From the NCBI GenBank assembly GCA_037957365.1, contig JARHVA010003184.1:828501-892500 (forward strand): a DNA stretch of 64,000 bases, given 5' to 3'. This document shows positions 24,002-36,879 of this stretch, piece after piece; within the stretch, counting starts at the first letter, position 1; every line of letters begins with the position of its first letter. The notes beneath the pieces are model-generated. The model had not been told where the DNA came from. It ran no database searches and worked only from the letters and a program-made list of their open reading frames with translations. Position numbers and translations under genes: made by a program. This stretch comes from Torreya grandis. Its lineage: Eukaryota; Streptophyta; Pinopsida; Cupressales; Taxaceae.

Positions 24002-26522
24002 TGTTGACCATTTTTTGCCCAATAGGCCAAAAAATTGGTCCCCCTTCTTTTTTTTATGCTATTCTAAGCTAGTACTTTTGATTTTTAATGAGTCTTGCAA
24101 TTTCTAGGAACTCTACAGAGACTTCTATGAACTCTATAGGATAGTCTTTTGGTGCATGAAGAACCAGTCAAAGAGTGCAAGGTTTTACAAAGCTTCTTCA
24201 GACTCTTGTCTGAAGAAATTCATAAGGAAAGAGAGCTAAAATGGTTCAAAGTCACTTTTTCTCAATGTTGGAAGAGTGGTTCAATGGCATGATCTTTTCA
24301 AGAGTTAGCAACTTTGAACCATTGAACTGGTTCAACACTTTGGTTCAACGCTTTGGTTCAATGCCTTGGTTCAACGTGTCAGTTCATCAACTTGGTTCAA
24401 TGCATTGGTTTAATGTCTTTTGGTTCAATATTAAAGTTCATTGGCAAGTTCATCGCTTCGGTTCAAATCTTTGGTTCAATTAGCAAGTTCGTTGCATTGG
24501 TTCAATCAAATAGTTCATCAGCTTGGTTCAATGCCTTGGTTCAATGTTTTGGTTTAATTAGATGGTTCAATCACTTGGTTCACTCAGTCAGTTCATCAGA
24601 TTGGTTCAATGCTTTGGTTCAACATTTTTGGCTCAATATTAAAGTTCATCAGCAAAGTTCAACACAAAGCTCAAAGCAAAGTTCATCGGTAGGTTTAATC
24701 AAACAGTTCGATGCCTTGTTTTAAAAAATGTTTGAACCATTGAACTAGTTCAATGGTTAGTTCAAAGGAGTAGTTCAAAAAGAAAGGTTCAAGCCTCTTG
24801 AAGGGCAAGTGCCCTTATAGAGGGCAGTTTTGAGTTCAAAAGCCCTTGCAGAGGGCAGGGAACACTTTGAAGGCAGTTGAAGGATTTCAAAAAATGCACA
24901 AAAATTCTTAAGGCTTTGAATGCTTTTAAACTTTTGTCTAAAGGAATTCCTTTGAACAAAAAGTCTAAAGGAATTTAGAGGAAGGTTGTGAGCTCAAAAG
25001 GGCCCAGGGAAATCAAAGCGGCCAATTCTCACAGACTTTTTGTCAATGGGAAAAAAGCCCACAGAAAAGCCCAAAGAGACAAAGGCTATCGAAGGGCAGG
25101 TGCCCTTACAAGGGGATCTCAGCTGGCCAAATGAAGGGCATCTCTCCAGAGCTGAAGGGACACTTCCCCTTTGATAGGGTCTAAAATAAAGGATGAGTCA
25201 AAGGAAAAGGCCTAAAGGAATTTGCCAAGGATGGTGACATCTTGGAAGCTGTCAACTTTAAGAAGATAAATTAGCCATTGTTTTTCAAATGATGATGGGT
25301 GTGCAGATGTCAAATTTAAGATGGTGAAATAGTCATTTGCCTTGAAATTGCCTGAGCACCAACCAAAAAAGAGCCTAAGGAACGTAGCGACCTGCCAGAA
25401 GATAGCCCTGAGGGCCGAAGGAGCCAAAAGGAGACAAAGTAGGAAGAAGACAAGGTGAAGAAAGAGACAAAGCAGTCCAAGTGGCAAAGAGGAGGTGAGT
25501 TATTTCCAGATGGTCACCAAATGGCACAAATAGTAAGTGGCACAACTTATTTTCTATAGTTTACATTTATAAGTAGATAAGCTACACAAATGCCTTGAAG
25601 AGAGCAATTTGTTCACATAGAAAAGGCATGACCTGTGCTTCCTCATTAAGGTTGGGCTGCTAAAGTCAAAGCAAGAACTGACAATCAAATATCTCCCTCT
25701 TCTCAAGGCTTAGAGTGCACATGGGCCAGCTTGCAAAAAGAGCATCAAAAGTCTTTCCCAAAAAGTGCCAAGTTCTTTTCCTCTTTCTATATATTGTAAA
25801 TTTATCATTTGAGAAGGATGGACTCTCTTAGCCTTAAGGTAAAACTCTGCCAAAAAATCTCTCGAGCTTGTAAGGCAGAGCACTGCCAGATTTTACCTTG
25901 AATCAAGACTTAGCATTTTTACCTCTATCTAGACTTCCACTTTAAAGTATATGTCTCTGTTATTCTTTTGTGTTAAGTCATTGTCTTTCATGCTTTTCAT
26001 AGATCAATTACAGCATGTCCAGTGCATTGTGAAGTCTTCTTTCTGTAGGTCTGCTAGAAGTGTCTACAGTAAGAATATAGGTGCATGTGAATAGGATATC
26101 AATGTGTGTCTCAGAACACCTTTGCTAGTTCCTTCCTCCTTGTATCTCTACGGACCCCTAACTCACTATTGCAGAAGAGCTTCCCCCTTTAGATGAAGTG
26201 TATGGGAGTTTCTTCCTAGTGAAAAGTTTATGTTTGGGCTGAGTGGGTCAACATTTTTTTGTGTATCACCTTTTCATTTTTAGGCTTAGGTTCTATTTTC
26301 AGCATCTCTCTCTCCCTTTTCATCCCCCCCTTTTTTCCATTTATTTGTTAGCAGTAGGAGAAACCAAGGCCTAAAAGATACATCAGAGGGAGCTAGCCCT
26401 TATCTAGAGACTCTCCCCTCCAGCTTCACTGGTCCCACAGGTGAGAGGGGAGTTTCCATTATTGCGTGTGGAAGGGCAGGAGCTAGGTGTCCTACCTCTG
26501 GGTGCAATCTACTACATTAACA
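24002..26522 (+). repeat. 3' LTR of element B
   Basis: Partner of 18441-20967, with the same start and an ATTAACA end (GTCAACA in the 5' copy). It is followed by the target duplication CTAAA at 26523-26527. Differences from the 5' LTR are mostly C/T and G/A transitions. Confidence 0.92.
24265..24780 (+). repeat. GGTTCAA tandem array in the B 3' LTR
   Basis: This is the counterpart of the array at 18710-19240, with the same unit but different copy losses. The two open reading stretches here (24241-24724) are a by-product of the repeat and not genes. Confidence 0.85.
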
Positions 26523-26527
26523 CTAAA

Positions 26528-28901
26528 CTGAGTTCCAATATACATAATAATAAATATTTAATTGTTCATACATGCATGTTACATATCTTGACAAGTGTAC
26601 ATTTGATGACACAATTATGTACACTCATTCCTTTGTATATCTATTATATATATTAAATCATATTTGTTTACATTCATATATAGATTTGGGGCATCTTGAT
26701 CATACATGGCCATGCCATCATTTTAATGCATAATTCACATAGACACATGGCATATTGTTTAGATTGATTCCCTTTCTTCTAATTTTGAAACCATGGTTAC
26801 TTATTCTCTTTTGTTCTAAGTTGTAAAATTTAAAAAAGTACAAAAAATTCAAATATTTAAAAAAATAAAAAAACATTAAAAATATTCTTAAAATTAAAAA
26901 TTAGGACCTGAACATGATAAAACATTTATTTTATATAATGACATATGTTATTTATATCATGATTGGTATATAACACATTTTTTATATCACAAATGCATTT
27001 TAGTATTATTTATGATTGTTATGTAGGACATACAATTTCACATGGAATAAGATAATGGACTTGCCTCTACCCAATGACCATGCTGAACTAACGACATCTT
27101 ATCCAAAGGTTATAGTTTTTTCAAGTGTTACCATTATATAACTCATATATTATTGATATATATACTTATTAAAAATATATTGTTAACACCTCTATCTTAC
27201 ATTATATACATATGTATGTCATTTGTTAAGACATGATAACATTATAGATGCATGGTGTAGGCTATCTTTCTAGTTCTATGATCCATTGATGTTATTAATT
27301 GTACATGGCATATTAGAATTTGCTTTTCTATTGTGTATGGTCATTAGTTCTCATGTGAAATAAATTTCTTAAGTATCTCTATGATATCTTGTTTTCTATT
27401 TGTGACATTTGAACGTCTCCATTGCTTGTGTCCCTTGGATATTTTCTGGTGTGAATTTGAACATGTCTCTTGTTTGATAATTTTAAAAATATCCATTTCT
27501 ATTGGCCTTTGGACCTATGTTTTATGTGACATTTGAAGATGTCCCCTTTTATGATATTATTCATGTCTATTGTATGTGGTCCTTGTCTTTATTGAGTGAC
27601 ATTGTGTTTTTTTTGTTTGTGTGCTTATTGAGCTTGGTAATTTTGATGGGTGTCATAATCCATATCATGCAATAGATATTGTGAAAATTTTATTCCAACT
27701 ACCATTATGAGCTTCACTAATTCATCTATATAGATTTGAAACTTTAGGCCTTTTCTCATATGTTACATATATGATTCAAATGATACATATATTACTATGA
27801 TGACATAGATTTTAAAATATGATACATTATTTAATGATTACATATTGACATAGATGATATAATTTAATTTTGTTTTAAGATGAGATATTTGAAGTATATA
27901 TCCCTCACCTTAAATGGGGGGAATTTTAGTGGGATTTTCATACATGAAATAACCTCTATGAGTAAAAATTAGTTTTAGGTACAAAACATAATTTCAAATA
28001 ACTTAGAATGTTAAAAAATTTAATCATTGGTACAAATAATGGGGATATATGTCATGCATATGCACCCACATTATAAGAATAAGTTACATATTCATACATT
28101 TTGGGTGCATGATATATATTCATACATAAGATTCAAACAAATTTACAAAATCACATATACATTCAATTACATATTCTACATTTATCACATGGGGGCATGA
28201 TACAAATTCATGACATGATTTCAATACAATTTTATATCCATGACCATGGTAGAAGAAAATATGTTATCCATTATTTTTTGATCATGCATACATGAACTAA
28301 TGAATAAAATTACAATTAAATTTATAAGCCATTTATAATTGTTAATTCAGTTAAAGTGCATAATGCATAACATGGAGATTTAGTGACCTCCAACATTATT
28401 TATTGTGAGTCCATTATAGATTCAATCTTATTTATATCTGGGGGTTACAAAGACTAATAACATAAATTGATGTCTCTTTGTCTCTCAAATGGGTTCAATT
28501 TTATATATATGTTAAATTCAAATCAAGGCTCGATCACCCTCAATTCACCATGGTTCAACTAAAGAACCAATATATCTATGTGCTTCATGGGAAGAAAGAA
28601 TTCTCTAATGCTTTTAGGAAGCATCATATTAAAGAAATGTTATAAGAATGACATTGGTTTCACACATACTAGTGTATTTATCCCTTGTTTCCATTTTTAA
28701 TTTTTTCAATTTTCAAAGTTCAATATTTTTCAAAATCTAAATGAATAAAATGACTACTTCATGATATTTTTGAGGGTTTACTAAGTTAAAATTCCATATA
28801 TGATTGAATTATCTGATTAAAGTCAAAGTATGTCGTACACACTTATGTATATGTTTCATTTTACTTTAGTAAATTCATTTCAAGACTAAATAGGTGGCAA
28901 A
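26528..28901 (+). other. Element F 3' noncoding region
   Basis: It continues F after B is removed. It resembles the region behind the protease of element A: an A-rich stretch (26820-26900), T-rich text with repeated TTTGAACATGTC-like phrases (27400-27560), a purine tract AAATGGGGGGAATTTTAGTGGG (27914-27935) and GGGGGCATGATA near 28192. I see no protein motif. A tract, AAATAGGTGGCAAA, lies directly before the LTR. Confidence 0.55.
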
Positions 28902-30121
28902 TGTAGTGACTCAAATTTTGTCATGAATAATTGATAATGTCTTTTTAGAATCATTTTCACTTTAATTGACTTGAGCACTTAATATAAACATATTTCAACA
29001 CCTCACTCTATTCTAAGTACATATACAAACAATCCATTTATAAATAAACATCTCTCACCTATAGACATTCCAATTCTTAAATTTCAAACATTATCCTTTA
29101 ATACAAAATTTATTAGTATGGGTCAGTAGTGATAGTTAGTCTTGACCCCTATTGGTTGATCATGTCCTTCACTTAGTAATGACTATTTTTTAAGTTTTAT
29201 CCCTCCCTCATAAGTTGGTATTTATTTTTGGGATATGTAATATGAAATATTACCATTTATATTGTTATAAAGGCATATCTAAGTCACTTATTTTACCAAT
29301 TTTAAATTTTAATATTGAGTCATAATTACACTATTGCACACTAAGCAAAGCTTCCCTAGTCTTACCAAATATGATTTTATTCATTTAAATAACTTTTTAG
29401 CTAAGTCAAAAACCTATGTTATCCAATTAAAATAAAAGCATGATTAAGTATTAGAACCATATCTAGATGCACACATGTAATAAAACAAATACAATCACAC
29501 AAAGTAATATTATGTCAGATAACTACATGGGATTAATGTCCCTCTTCAGAGTATTGAATATGTAGGTAGATTTAAATCATCATGGGTGTGATTGGGGTTA
29601 GTTAAACCAATTGTAATCCCCATTTATCTTTGTAGGCTATCAACTATTATAATCCCTACTAGGGTTTCAACTTTGAAAAAGATAATGTCAGGTCATCTGG
29701 GCACATTCAAAGGCTAAATTTTTACACATAAGCATATTTAAATATTATGAAGGTGATTGTGCCATAAGTTTCATAATTTTAATTTGAGGACATAATTTAC
29801 CAATTGATAAATTAGTTGCATTTAATATTTTCCGATTTTAATAGATATTGCCCCTGATTAAGGATAGTTAGAATTTATGTTTCATGTGAAAAACTCATTC
29901 TGATATGATATTTGAGCCATGTATCAATAAACTTATAGAATAAACAACTACGTATTCTTATGTTTTTATCATTATTTTCTTTCATTCCTTTATGATTTAT
30001 CTATTGCATTTATTTTCTTTAATTTTTCTAGTTACAATTTATTTTACAACATTTCCTGCCCATCTATTCATTTTGTGTTAATTAGAGTTAATATAAAAAT
30101 TAATTCCAAATTATGGTAACA
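28902..30121 (+). repeat. 3' LTR of element F
   Basis: It begins TGTAGTGACTC and ends GGTAACA, about 1.22 kb. It shares patches with the A LTRs, for example CCCTCTTCAGAGTATTGAAT at 29540 against CCCTCTTTTAGAGTATTGGA near 31371. The partner LTR lies outside the window, so both edges are approximate. Confidence 0.6.
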
Positions 30122-30294
30122 TAGTGGTAAGGATAATGAAAATAAAATTGATGTGTATAAGGAGAAAGGCTAAGTTTTAACATAAAATTCTAGAAGAAAA
30201 CCTACAAGAAAGTATTAACATAAATAAAATACAGTAACTATGTACAAGAAAGAAAAGATGTAAAATAGATGAAAAACATGGATAAAAATAAACT
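30122..30294 (-). other. Element G, noncoding tail after pol
   Basis: Minus-strand sequence after the end of integrase, cut off by F. No feature is visible apart from the loss of coding pattern. Confidence 0.4.
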
Positions 30295-30664
30295 AAAGAC
30301 AACATAAGTTAGACAAAATATTTTTTAAATAACCAAGTGTTTGTCAGTTCTTTGAATATATGTCTTTAATTATTTTATTAATTGATATATACTAGGTATA
30401 TGGATTTATTTGATGATGAAATGACCCCAAATTTTTTGGGTGTATTTACCCTATTTGTTATGGGTGTAATCTAATTTAAATAGTAAATCGATGATATTGA
30501 ATAAATGGAATTGGAATTTATTATTGTGTCACTTATAATTGTAATTTTTATATTAACGATTGTGTTGGAGACCACTCATATGTTATTCATCAACTAGGTC
30601 TAAGGCATGAGGGTGGGATTCAAAAAAAATTTCATCAAGAATAACATAATGAATATAAATGTGA
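30295..30664 (-). pseudogene. Element G integrase, C-terminal part (separated from the rest by element A)
   Basis: The minus strand reads VILDEIFFES, HPHALDLVDE, then HNRQYKNYNYKQHNNKF, DLLFKLDYTHNKQGKYTQK and IWGHFIIKQIHIPSIYQLI. This is the C-terminal tail of a Tat-like gypsy integrase (LDLVDE-x-R-M, YQ-x-x-x-x-x-x-N-K-K-V, GDLVLK, KGK-x-x-x-x-W-x-GPF, Y-x-L). The preceding part of the enzyme is found at 52209-52860 on the same strand. Joined across element A, the two give one integrase. Stops replace several Gln and Arg positions. Confidence 0.85.
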
Positions 30665-32000
30665 ATGCATGTATTTTAGATGATATTTTTTGATTATGTA
30701 GCACCTCAATCTTTTACACTTGGAAAAATCATGACCTTGGTTGTTATTCTTAGTTAAACACATGCCTCGACTCCACAAGCCTCACATTTACTCTATCTTG
30801 TGTCCTTTATCCTATCTCTTAGTTCAAGTATCCTTTTATTGATGACACAAACATCCCATCTTTCCTAGAATACTTAAAATTTACTTATATTAGACCTCTA
30901 TAAGTTCTAAGCCTATGATTACTATCCTTCTCTATGGACACTAAAATTTAGGATAAAAAATATTATCAATGTTACTGACCTGACATGAGTGTCTAGTGCC
31001 CTAAATGTCATCCAATTTATAAATAAAATGTATTAAAATGGTTGGCCTAAGTGATTTTATGCAAGTTATCTTTCTATAAGATTGATATAAATACAATATC
31101 AACCTTTATTCATTCACTACCTAATAATCATACTAAAAGAGCACTCAAGAAGCTCTCAATAAGCACTCAAGTTATTAAAAGTTTTCCTATTCTACCCTAT
31201 TCTCATATTATTCAAGGGAACAACCCAAATATAGGTTTTAAGTACTAATGGAGTAGTCATAATGTCATATTTACTAAATTACAAGCTAGGCCATTATTAT
31301 ACTTTCTTTACACATTACATGATTCAAACACAAACCAACAGGTAAGGGACATCTACACAAGTCTAAGGCCCTCTTTTAGAGTATTGGATATGTATGAAAC
31401 ACCTTTTCAAAATGGGGTCATTTATATCTAGCTTGACACCATGTGCCTACTAACCCATTTTTTGCCAAGGTCAAATTGAATATGCAAAGCTAAGGTTTTA
31501 CCATTTTACTCAGAGTGATATTCTATGACCCAAATTTGAATACACCAGAGTGAAGGTGAATTCAAACCTAGAATAATCTAGGTTGTTAGATCTTATTTTA
31601 GTGAATATTCTATATATGACACTAGTGTCAAGATCAGACACTAGTATTAATGCAACTATTTGAGGCTAACATAATTATTTATAGAGTTAGAGGCACTAGG
31701 TTTATAATCTGATAACTATTCTAAAACTATATTCCTACCTTATTCCTTATTATATCATATCCATCACTATATTAGCATAAAAAAAACTATGCACTTTATT
31801 TTATGTCATTTTTATATCTAGCATGTAATTACTTTCCATTAATAGCCTATCTCATATTTATAAATTTAACATATGTTACATTTAGGTTTAGCACATTAAT
31901 TGGCTAGTTGTATATTTGATATTCACCCTTGTTCCCTATCATTTATATATACTTAAAATTAACCACTAAATAAAATACTTATCCAAACTAGGGTTAAACA
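30665..32000 (+). repeat. 5' LTR of element A
   Basis: It aligns with 36880-37412 and 51402-52208. It ends TAGGGTTAAACA at 32000; the 3' copy ends the same way at 52208. The start is placed where the integrase coding of G stops and LTR similarity begins. Confidence 0.8.
31086..31093 (+). promoter_or_regulatory. Candidate TATA box in the A 5' LTR
   Basis: TATAAATA lies in a stretch conserved with 37318-37325 of the 3' LTR, where the motif is identical although neighbouring bases differ. Confidence 0.5.
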
Positions 32001-32002
32001 TT

Positions 32003-32018
32003 TGGTGAACTTGATCCT
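32003..32018 (+). other. Candidate primer binding site of element A
   Basis: TGGTGAACTTGATCC follows the LTR after two bases. It has the expected TGG start. The tRNA is not assigned. Confidence 0.4.
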
Positions 32019-32184
32019 TATGAATGCAATTTTTTTTATTCCTAGGGTTTTAAACTAGCCAGGGTTTCAAATTGTTGTACTTTTTATATTCCAATTGGTA
32101 TTATTTTGCATGAAACCTAGGCATATAAAAATATTAGGGGTTGTCTTTATTGAACGTATTGATATTCCCCTCAACCCATCCTAG

Positions 32185-33720
32185 ATGTCTCAAATTAATA
32201 AGGGATCTCATAATTTAGTTCATGATGATACCCATGTTGACAATGAAAAAATACTAATAGGGTTAACATAGAAGAATATTCTAATAATGAAAATCTAGAA
32301 ACAAATGAAAATGACCAAGTTCATGAAATTGTAATGTTTTGTGAACACATTTGTCAAAGCCCTAAAAATCTTGATAAAATATTAAAAAATATGCTTGAAG
32401 ATAAAAATGCAAAAAATTTAGTGGATACATACATCCCCTTAAACACACTAAAACTTAATACATATAATGGGGGAATGAATTATGTGTTACAATATTTGTT
32501 CTTAGAAACTACTATTGATACATCTATTCAAAACTTATTGTTTCAACATGAATATCTATTTTAATGACTATTACTACTCAAACCATGTTTCCAACCCTTG
32601 TGGTGTCTACTCCAATTATTAATAAAAAATCTTCTATGTTTATAGTTCAATCACTCCTTTAAGTAGTAAATAATTTTTAGGATAATGTTATAAAAATTAA
32701 ACAAAGGGCTTAAAAGTCTTCACATGCTATAGATTCATAAGACATGATTCAAAACCCTCTTTCATTTGAGATCTATTGTCACCCTTTGCCACTTAGATTT
32801 ATTGTACCTAATTTCATATTTTATGATGGAAAGGGTGATCCTAATTTTTTTTTTTGAACCTTCTATGAAACATGCTTTGATTATGCTTTAAATGATAAAT
32901 TTCTGATCAAATTATTTCTAAATAGCCTCAAGGACTATGCTTGGAGGTGGTTTCATGATTTACTTCTCCAATTCATGAAATCATTTAAACCTCTTGAAGA
33001 TCAATTTTTGAAATTTTTTTCTACTAAGACTACCAAAAATGTTTAATATGCTCAAATTGTAAATATTAAATAAGGAAGCAATGAACTAGTCAATGAATAT
33101 GTCTTGAGATATAAGAAAATGCTAGGCAAAATGATCAATCCTATGGTAGATAAAGAGTTGAAAGACATATTCAAGTAAATTTTTCTTGATCCTTTACATG
33201 AGTCTATTGTTATAAAAAATTTCCACTCTTTCTATGACTTATTGCATGTTGTACGGGACCATGAAATGAAGCTTATGTCATTGAATAAGATCAAGTATGA
33301 AGTAAACACACAAATTGCATCTACATCTACTAAAAAATTTAAAATTAAACCAATTTATAAGGTAAAACCTCTCGATCCTAAAAAATAAAAAAACCACCAT
33401 AGTTAACATAGTTGCACAATAACCTAATCGACTTGTCTTATTTAATAAACCAAGGATACAGTTTACATGTATACTTGAGCCTCCTATTTCATTACTCCCA
33501 TGGTTTCTAGAGTGTCATCTTATATCCCTCCATCTTAAAATATATATTTATGTAAATAGACATCTACCTAAAAGATATGATGTAAATGATTATTGTGATT
33601 ATCACCAAGGCCCTAGATATTCTACAAATAGATGTTTTAATCTTTAACATAAGATCTAGGACCTCATCAATGATCAAAAAATTACATTTGATGATCCTCC
33701 AAAGGAATTAGGTTGACAAC
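32185..33720 (+). pseudogene. Element A gag, decayed
   Basis: The reading begins at ATG 32185 (MSQINKGSHNLVHDD). It runs through an acidic N-terminal part (32334-32564), then FYDGKGDPNFF, DYALNDKFLIKLFLNSLKDY, AWRWFHDL, LEDQFLKFF, SNELVNEYVLRYKKMLGKM and LHVVRDHEMKL. This is the retrotransposon gag capsid fold seen in plant gypsy elements (D-G-x-G-D-P start, W-x-W-F core). It ends with YCDYHQGPRYSTNRCF near 33590, a zinc-knuckle-like block of the CEYH-x-x-x-GH-T-x-x-CF type. Stops lie mainly at expected Gln and Arg codons. Element F carries the same gag. Confidence 0.78.
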
Positions 33721-33899
33721 CTAGTGATCACATAAATATAAAATATTTAACAATATTTTACAAGACCATTCCTAAAAGGAACCAAAATTTCAAATGACAT
33801 ATAGTGCACATACTTCTCCACCATATTATGGACACCCACTAGATGGGTCAGTGGTACTTACATGATACATATAACTAATATAGTTTAAAAAGTCATTAT

Positions 33900-34330
33900 T
33901 TAGTTTAATGATGGTGAAATAAAGGATTATGAATCTAATCTTCATTCTCTATTCATTAAATCATACCTTGATAAACACCCCAGATATAGTGTTATGATTG
34001 ATAATGGTGAAATTTAAAATATTTTCACCATGACATTACTTATGAATTTAGGTTATACTCATCATGATTTAAACCCCTCTACTAGATCAGTCATAACATT
34101 TGATGAGACCTCTCAAAAGGTTCTTGGCAAGATTGATATACCTTTACAGGTTGATCCTACACATGTGGTTACTAATTTTGTAGTTATACCTTATGTAATA
34201 CTATTTAACATGTTATTGGGATAACCTTGGATACACACCACTCAATTAGTGATTTCCCTAGTGCATGGGCACATTAAGTACATTCATGCCAATTGAGTAA
34301 TTAAAATTTTTGGTATTCAATATGAGCATC
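33900..34330 (+). pseudogene. Element A protease, decayed
   Basis: Open from 34030 to 34224 with MTLLMNLGYTHHDLNPSTRS, ITFDETSQKVLGKIDIPLQV and VIPYVILFNMLLG, then a stop and PWIHTTQLV. The closing block is the LLGRPWIH motif of retropepsins with Arg replaced by a stop. The active-site loop lies just upstream near 33990-34030 (VMIDNGE), where D-N-G replaces D-S/T-G. About 100 codons, the usual size. No pol follows. Confidence 0.7.
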
Positions 34331-35690
34331 TTATTGAAAAAGATAAATTCATACCCAAGCAACTAATTATCAATCCTATTAATCTAATCCATTGTAAAAA
34401 GGTAAGCAATAAGAAATGCCATTTACTAGGTGGCCATTACTTGATAAATCTTTACATTAGAGATAGATAATAGGTTCCATAAAATCCTCATCTTCTACTC
34501 ACTGTATTCAAATATCTAAATCACCTAAACATTATCTTACTATTTCTATTCTAAAGAAACCTAAAATACATAGATATGGGTTCTAAGAACCCCTATTATT
34601 TTTATTAGTACTTATTGACCCTAAATTCATATTATACATATGCCAAGCATCATATATACGAGAGTGATAGATATTACACCTATAAATGCTCCCTAAAAAT
34701 ACTACTAGTTTCTTATACTAGGTTCTGAGTGGGGAGATACTTATGATCATTCTTTGGATGGGATCATAGGATGATATTTCCTCGTCATCAAAAATACACA
34801 AAAAATTAAAAACATTAAAAATTATGAAGACATTTTTTGTACCTTCATGTTATATTGTCCCCTTGGCATCTATGTGTTAGTTTTATATTGAGGAATAACA
34901 TATCATTTTACTCATACAGACACATACACATGTATATATAAATACATGATAAACTTATAGGCATTGGTAATTTCCTCTACTCACATAATTAGGACATGTA
35001 GGGCATCCATATTCTATGATCTTGATACACATAAATTATATGATTATATGATTACTCTACAATATCATGTTTGAATTTACATATTTACTTACACATGCCT
35101 ACTTATCCATGCTTATACATTATAGAGGGTACTCGATATGCTATGTACTTAACATTTTTTTCTAACATATTTCACCCATGGGACACTATGACATGTTTAT
35201 GCTAGTTGATTATGTTTTTATACACTTCCTTGAGTGTTTTGCCTTCCTATAGTATTATTTTTTTTAGCATTTGAATATGCTCCATTGTATGTGTCCCCCA
35301 TGACTATGTTTGATTTCTTGAAAATTTGAATATGTCATTACATTCTTGGAAATTTTAATATGTTATTCCTTGATTTTGGACTAAGTCATGCTCATTTGAT
35401 TTGATGGCATTTGAACATGACCCTTTTTTGTGGTCTCCTTGGACCATTGCCTTCTAACTTAATTTTAAGTTCTATTGTATGTGTGCTTATTTGATTATTG
35501 AGATTGTATTTTTACTATATAAATGTTTTCATTATATTTATCATGCATCTTAGGACTACATGTGATCACATTGGTCCTATGCGCTTCAATTTTACATCTA
35601 CCTAGACATGTTTCCTTCTATATGTTACATGGTTACATTCATCGATTTATAATTATCTTACCCTTTTGAGGTGAGATAAATACTAGGTAA
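34331..35690 (+). other. Element A noncoding region after protease
   Basis: There is no RT, RNase H or integrase motif in any frame. The text parallels that of F: an A-rich block (34790-34840) followed by T-rich phrases such as TTTGAATATG and TGTCCCC (35260-35410). The shared layout suggests that the element family itself lacks pol. Confidence 0.5.
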
Positions 35691-36160
35691 TATCTTTCCC
35701 TCACCTCAAAGGGGGAAAAATAGTGGGATAATGTCATGGTGACATGGCTTCCAAAATTTTCATAGTTTCTAGATTATATTGGGGGCATGTTTTGAAAACA
35801 TGTTCTCCATACTCACATAGTATATAATACTTACACTAGTTTGAATATTTAGTGGGGTCATGTCATGATGACATGTATTACACACATTCATAGTTTTGAG
35901 ATTCAATGGGGGCATGCTTTGAAATAATTTTCTCCATATTCATTTAATATGGTATATATAATTCATATATTTAGTAGGGGCATGCTTTGAAAGCATGTTC
36001 TCCATACCTACTCATTATTTGTAATCTCTAGTTTACAGTGGGGGCATGGTTTGGAAATATTTCCTCCACATTTGTACTTATATCAGTTTTAAATTTATCC
36101 ATAAATAGCGGGGGAATGATTTGGAAGCATGTCCTCTACACTTACACAATTTTTTAAATT
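35691..36160 (+). repeat. Tandem GGGGGCATG hairpin repeats in element A
   Basis: A unit of roughly 60-85 bases recurs about seven times. Each unit has a purine start (AGTGGGGGCATG or variant) followed by a short inverted repeat such as GGCATGCTTTGAAAGCATG, then TTCTCCATAC. Copies begin near 35731, 35779, 35863, 35909, 35975, 36041 and 36110. The first purine block, CAAAGGGGGAAAAATAGTGG, lies at 35707-35726. Confidence 0.75.
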
Positions 36161-36879
36161 GGTTAAAACACACAATTATATGATTTTGATACACATTTGT
36201 GGAATAATTATATAATTGGTACCATTGTCACACATATTTTCAAAATGCGACAAATATAAGGTGCATATGTTATGAAACATGTGCCTAATATTTAAAAATC
36301 CAAATCAAATTCAAATTCCAAAACTATTTCAAGTACTGATACCTAATAGGATTTTATGGACTTTAGCAAGCTAATCTATTGTAGTAGTTGGTTCAATTTT
36401 TAATATAGTTGGGGTAATTAAATCACTCAATCTTAATTTTTTTAGTTTAGAATTAGTCATCCAAAATCACCAATTTATAAGTGTAATTGGGTTGCATGAT
36501 TGAGATAATCTCAGTTTCCAAGTGGGAACTCACTTTTGATCCAAGTTTAGGGCATGTGCCTTCCAATATTTCTCTCTATATCCTTGGATATAGGCAATTT
36601 AAATATATATATATTTCCATTAGGAAAGATAGTTACATCAACACACAAGTGTACTCCTAAACCTTGATTTTCAAATTCAACTTATTTCAAATACTTTTAA
36701 CCCAATTTATATGGACTATTTAAACACTATAACATGATATTGGTTTTAGCTCAGTCACTTGTAAAACACTCAAACCCAATTATAGAAAATAATTCAAATT
36801 TAACTCAAGAAAATATAAGGTATGTATACACACCTATGTACTCATTCCTTTCCTTTAAACTAGCAATTTAATTAATACA
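36161..36879 (+). other. Element A, sequence before the 3' LTR
   Basis: AT-rich with no coding signal. The last bases, AAATGGGAGAAA near 36870-36884, are a fair polypurine tract candidate directly before the LTR. Confidence 0.4.

Larger units (their letters stand above)
18441..26522 (+). mobile_element. Element B: RT-less LTR retrotransposon (LARD-like), complete
   Basis: Two nearly equal LTRs (18441-20967 and 24002-26522, about 2.52 kb each) flank a 3.03-kb interior. The element begins TGTTGACC; the LTRs end AACA. It is bordered by the exact 5-bp duplication CTAAA (18436-18440 and 26523-26527). Removing it rejoins element F. The interior has a primer-site candidate and one degenerate ORF, with no gag, protease, RT or integrase motif. 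Large LTRs with no pol fit a large retrotransposon derivative mobilised in trans. The interior and LTR ends are related to element C. It is the best-delimited complete element in the window. Confidence 0.92.
15685..30121 (+). mobile_element. Element F: non-autonomous gag-protease LTR element, 5' part outside the window
   Basis: F is visible as three pieces: gag and protease at 15685-18440, a 3' noncoding region at 26528-28901 and a 3' LTR at 28902-30121. Element B separates the first two with a perfect CTAAA target duplication, so they are one element. M cuts off the 5' end. The gag, protease, 3' noncoding region and LTR all resemble element A (30665-52208). No RT, RNase H or integrase is found between protease and LTR in either copy. 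F ends about 170 bp beyond the end of the pol gene of G, so it is inserted in the tail of G. Confidence 0.7.

Noticed and set aside
24241..24724. Two overlapping open frames of 80 and 123 codons suggesting a repeat protein
   Set aside because: They come from the GGTTCAA array (WFN, VQ and SS repeats in different frames), and the partner LTR does not keep the frames.
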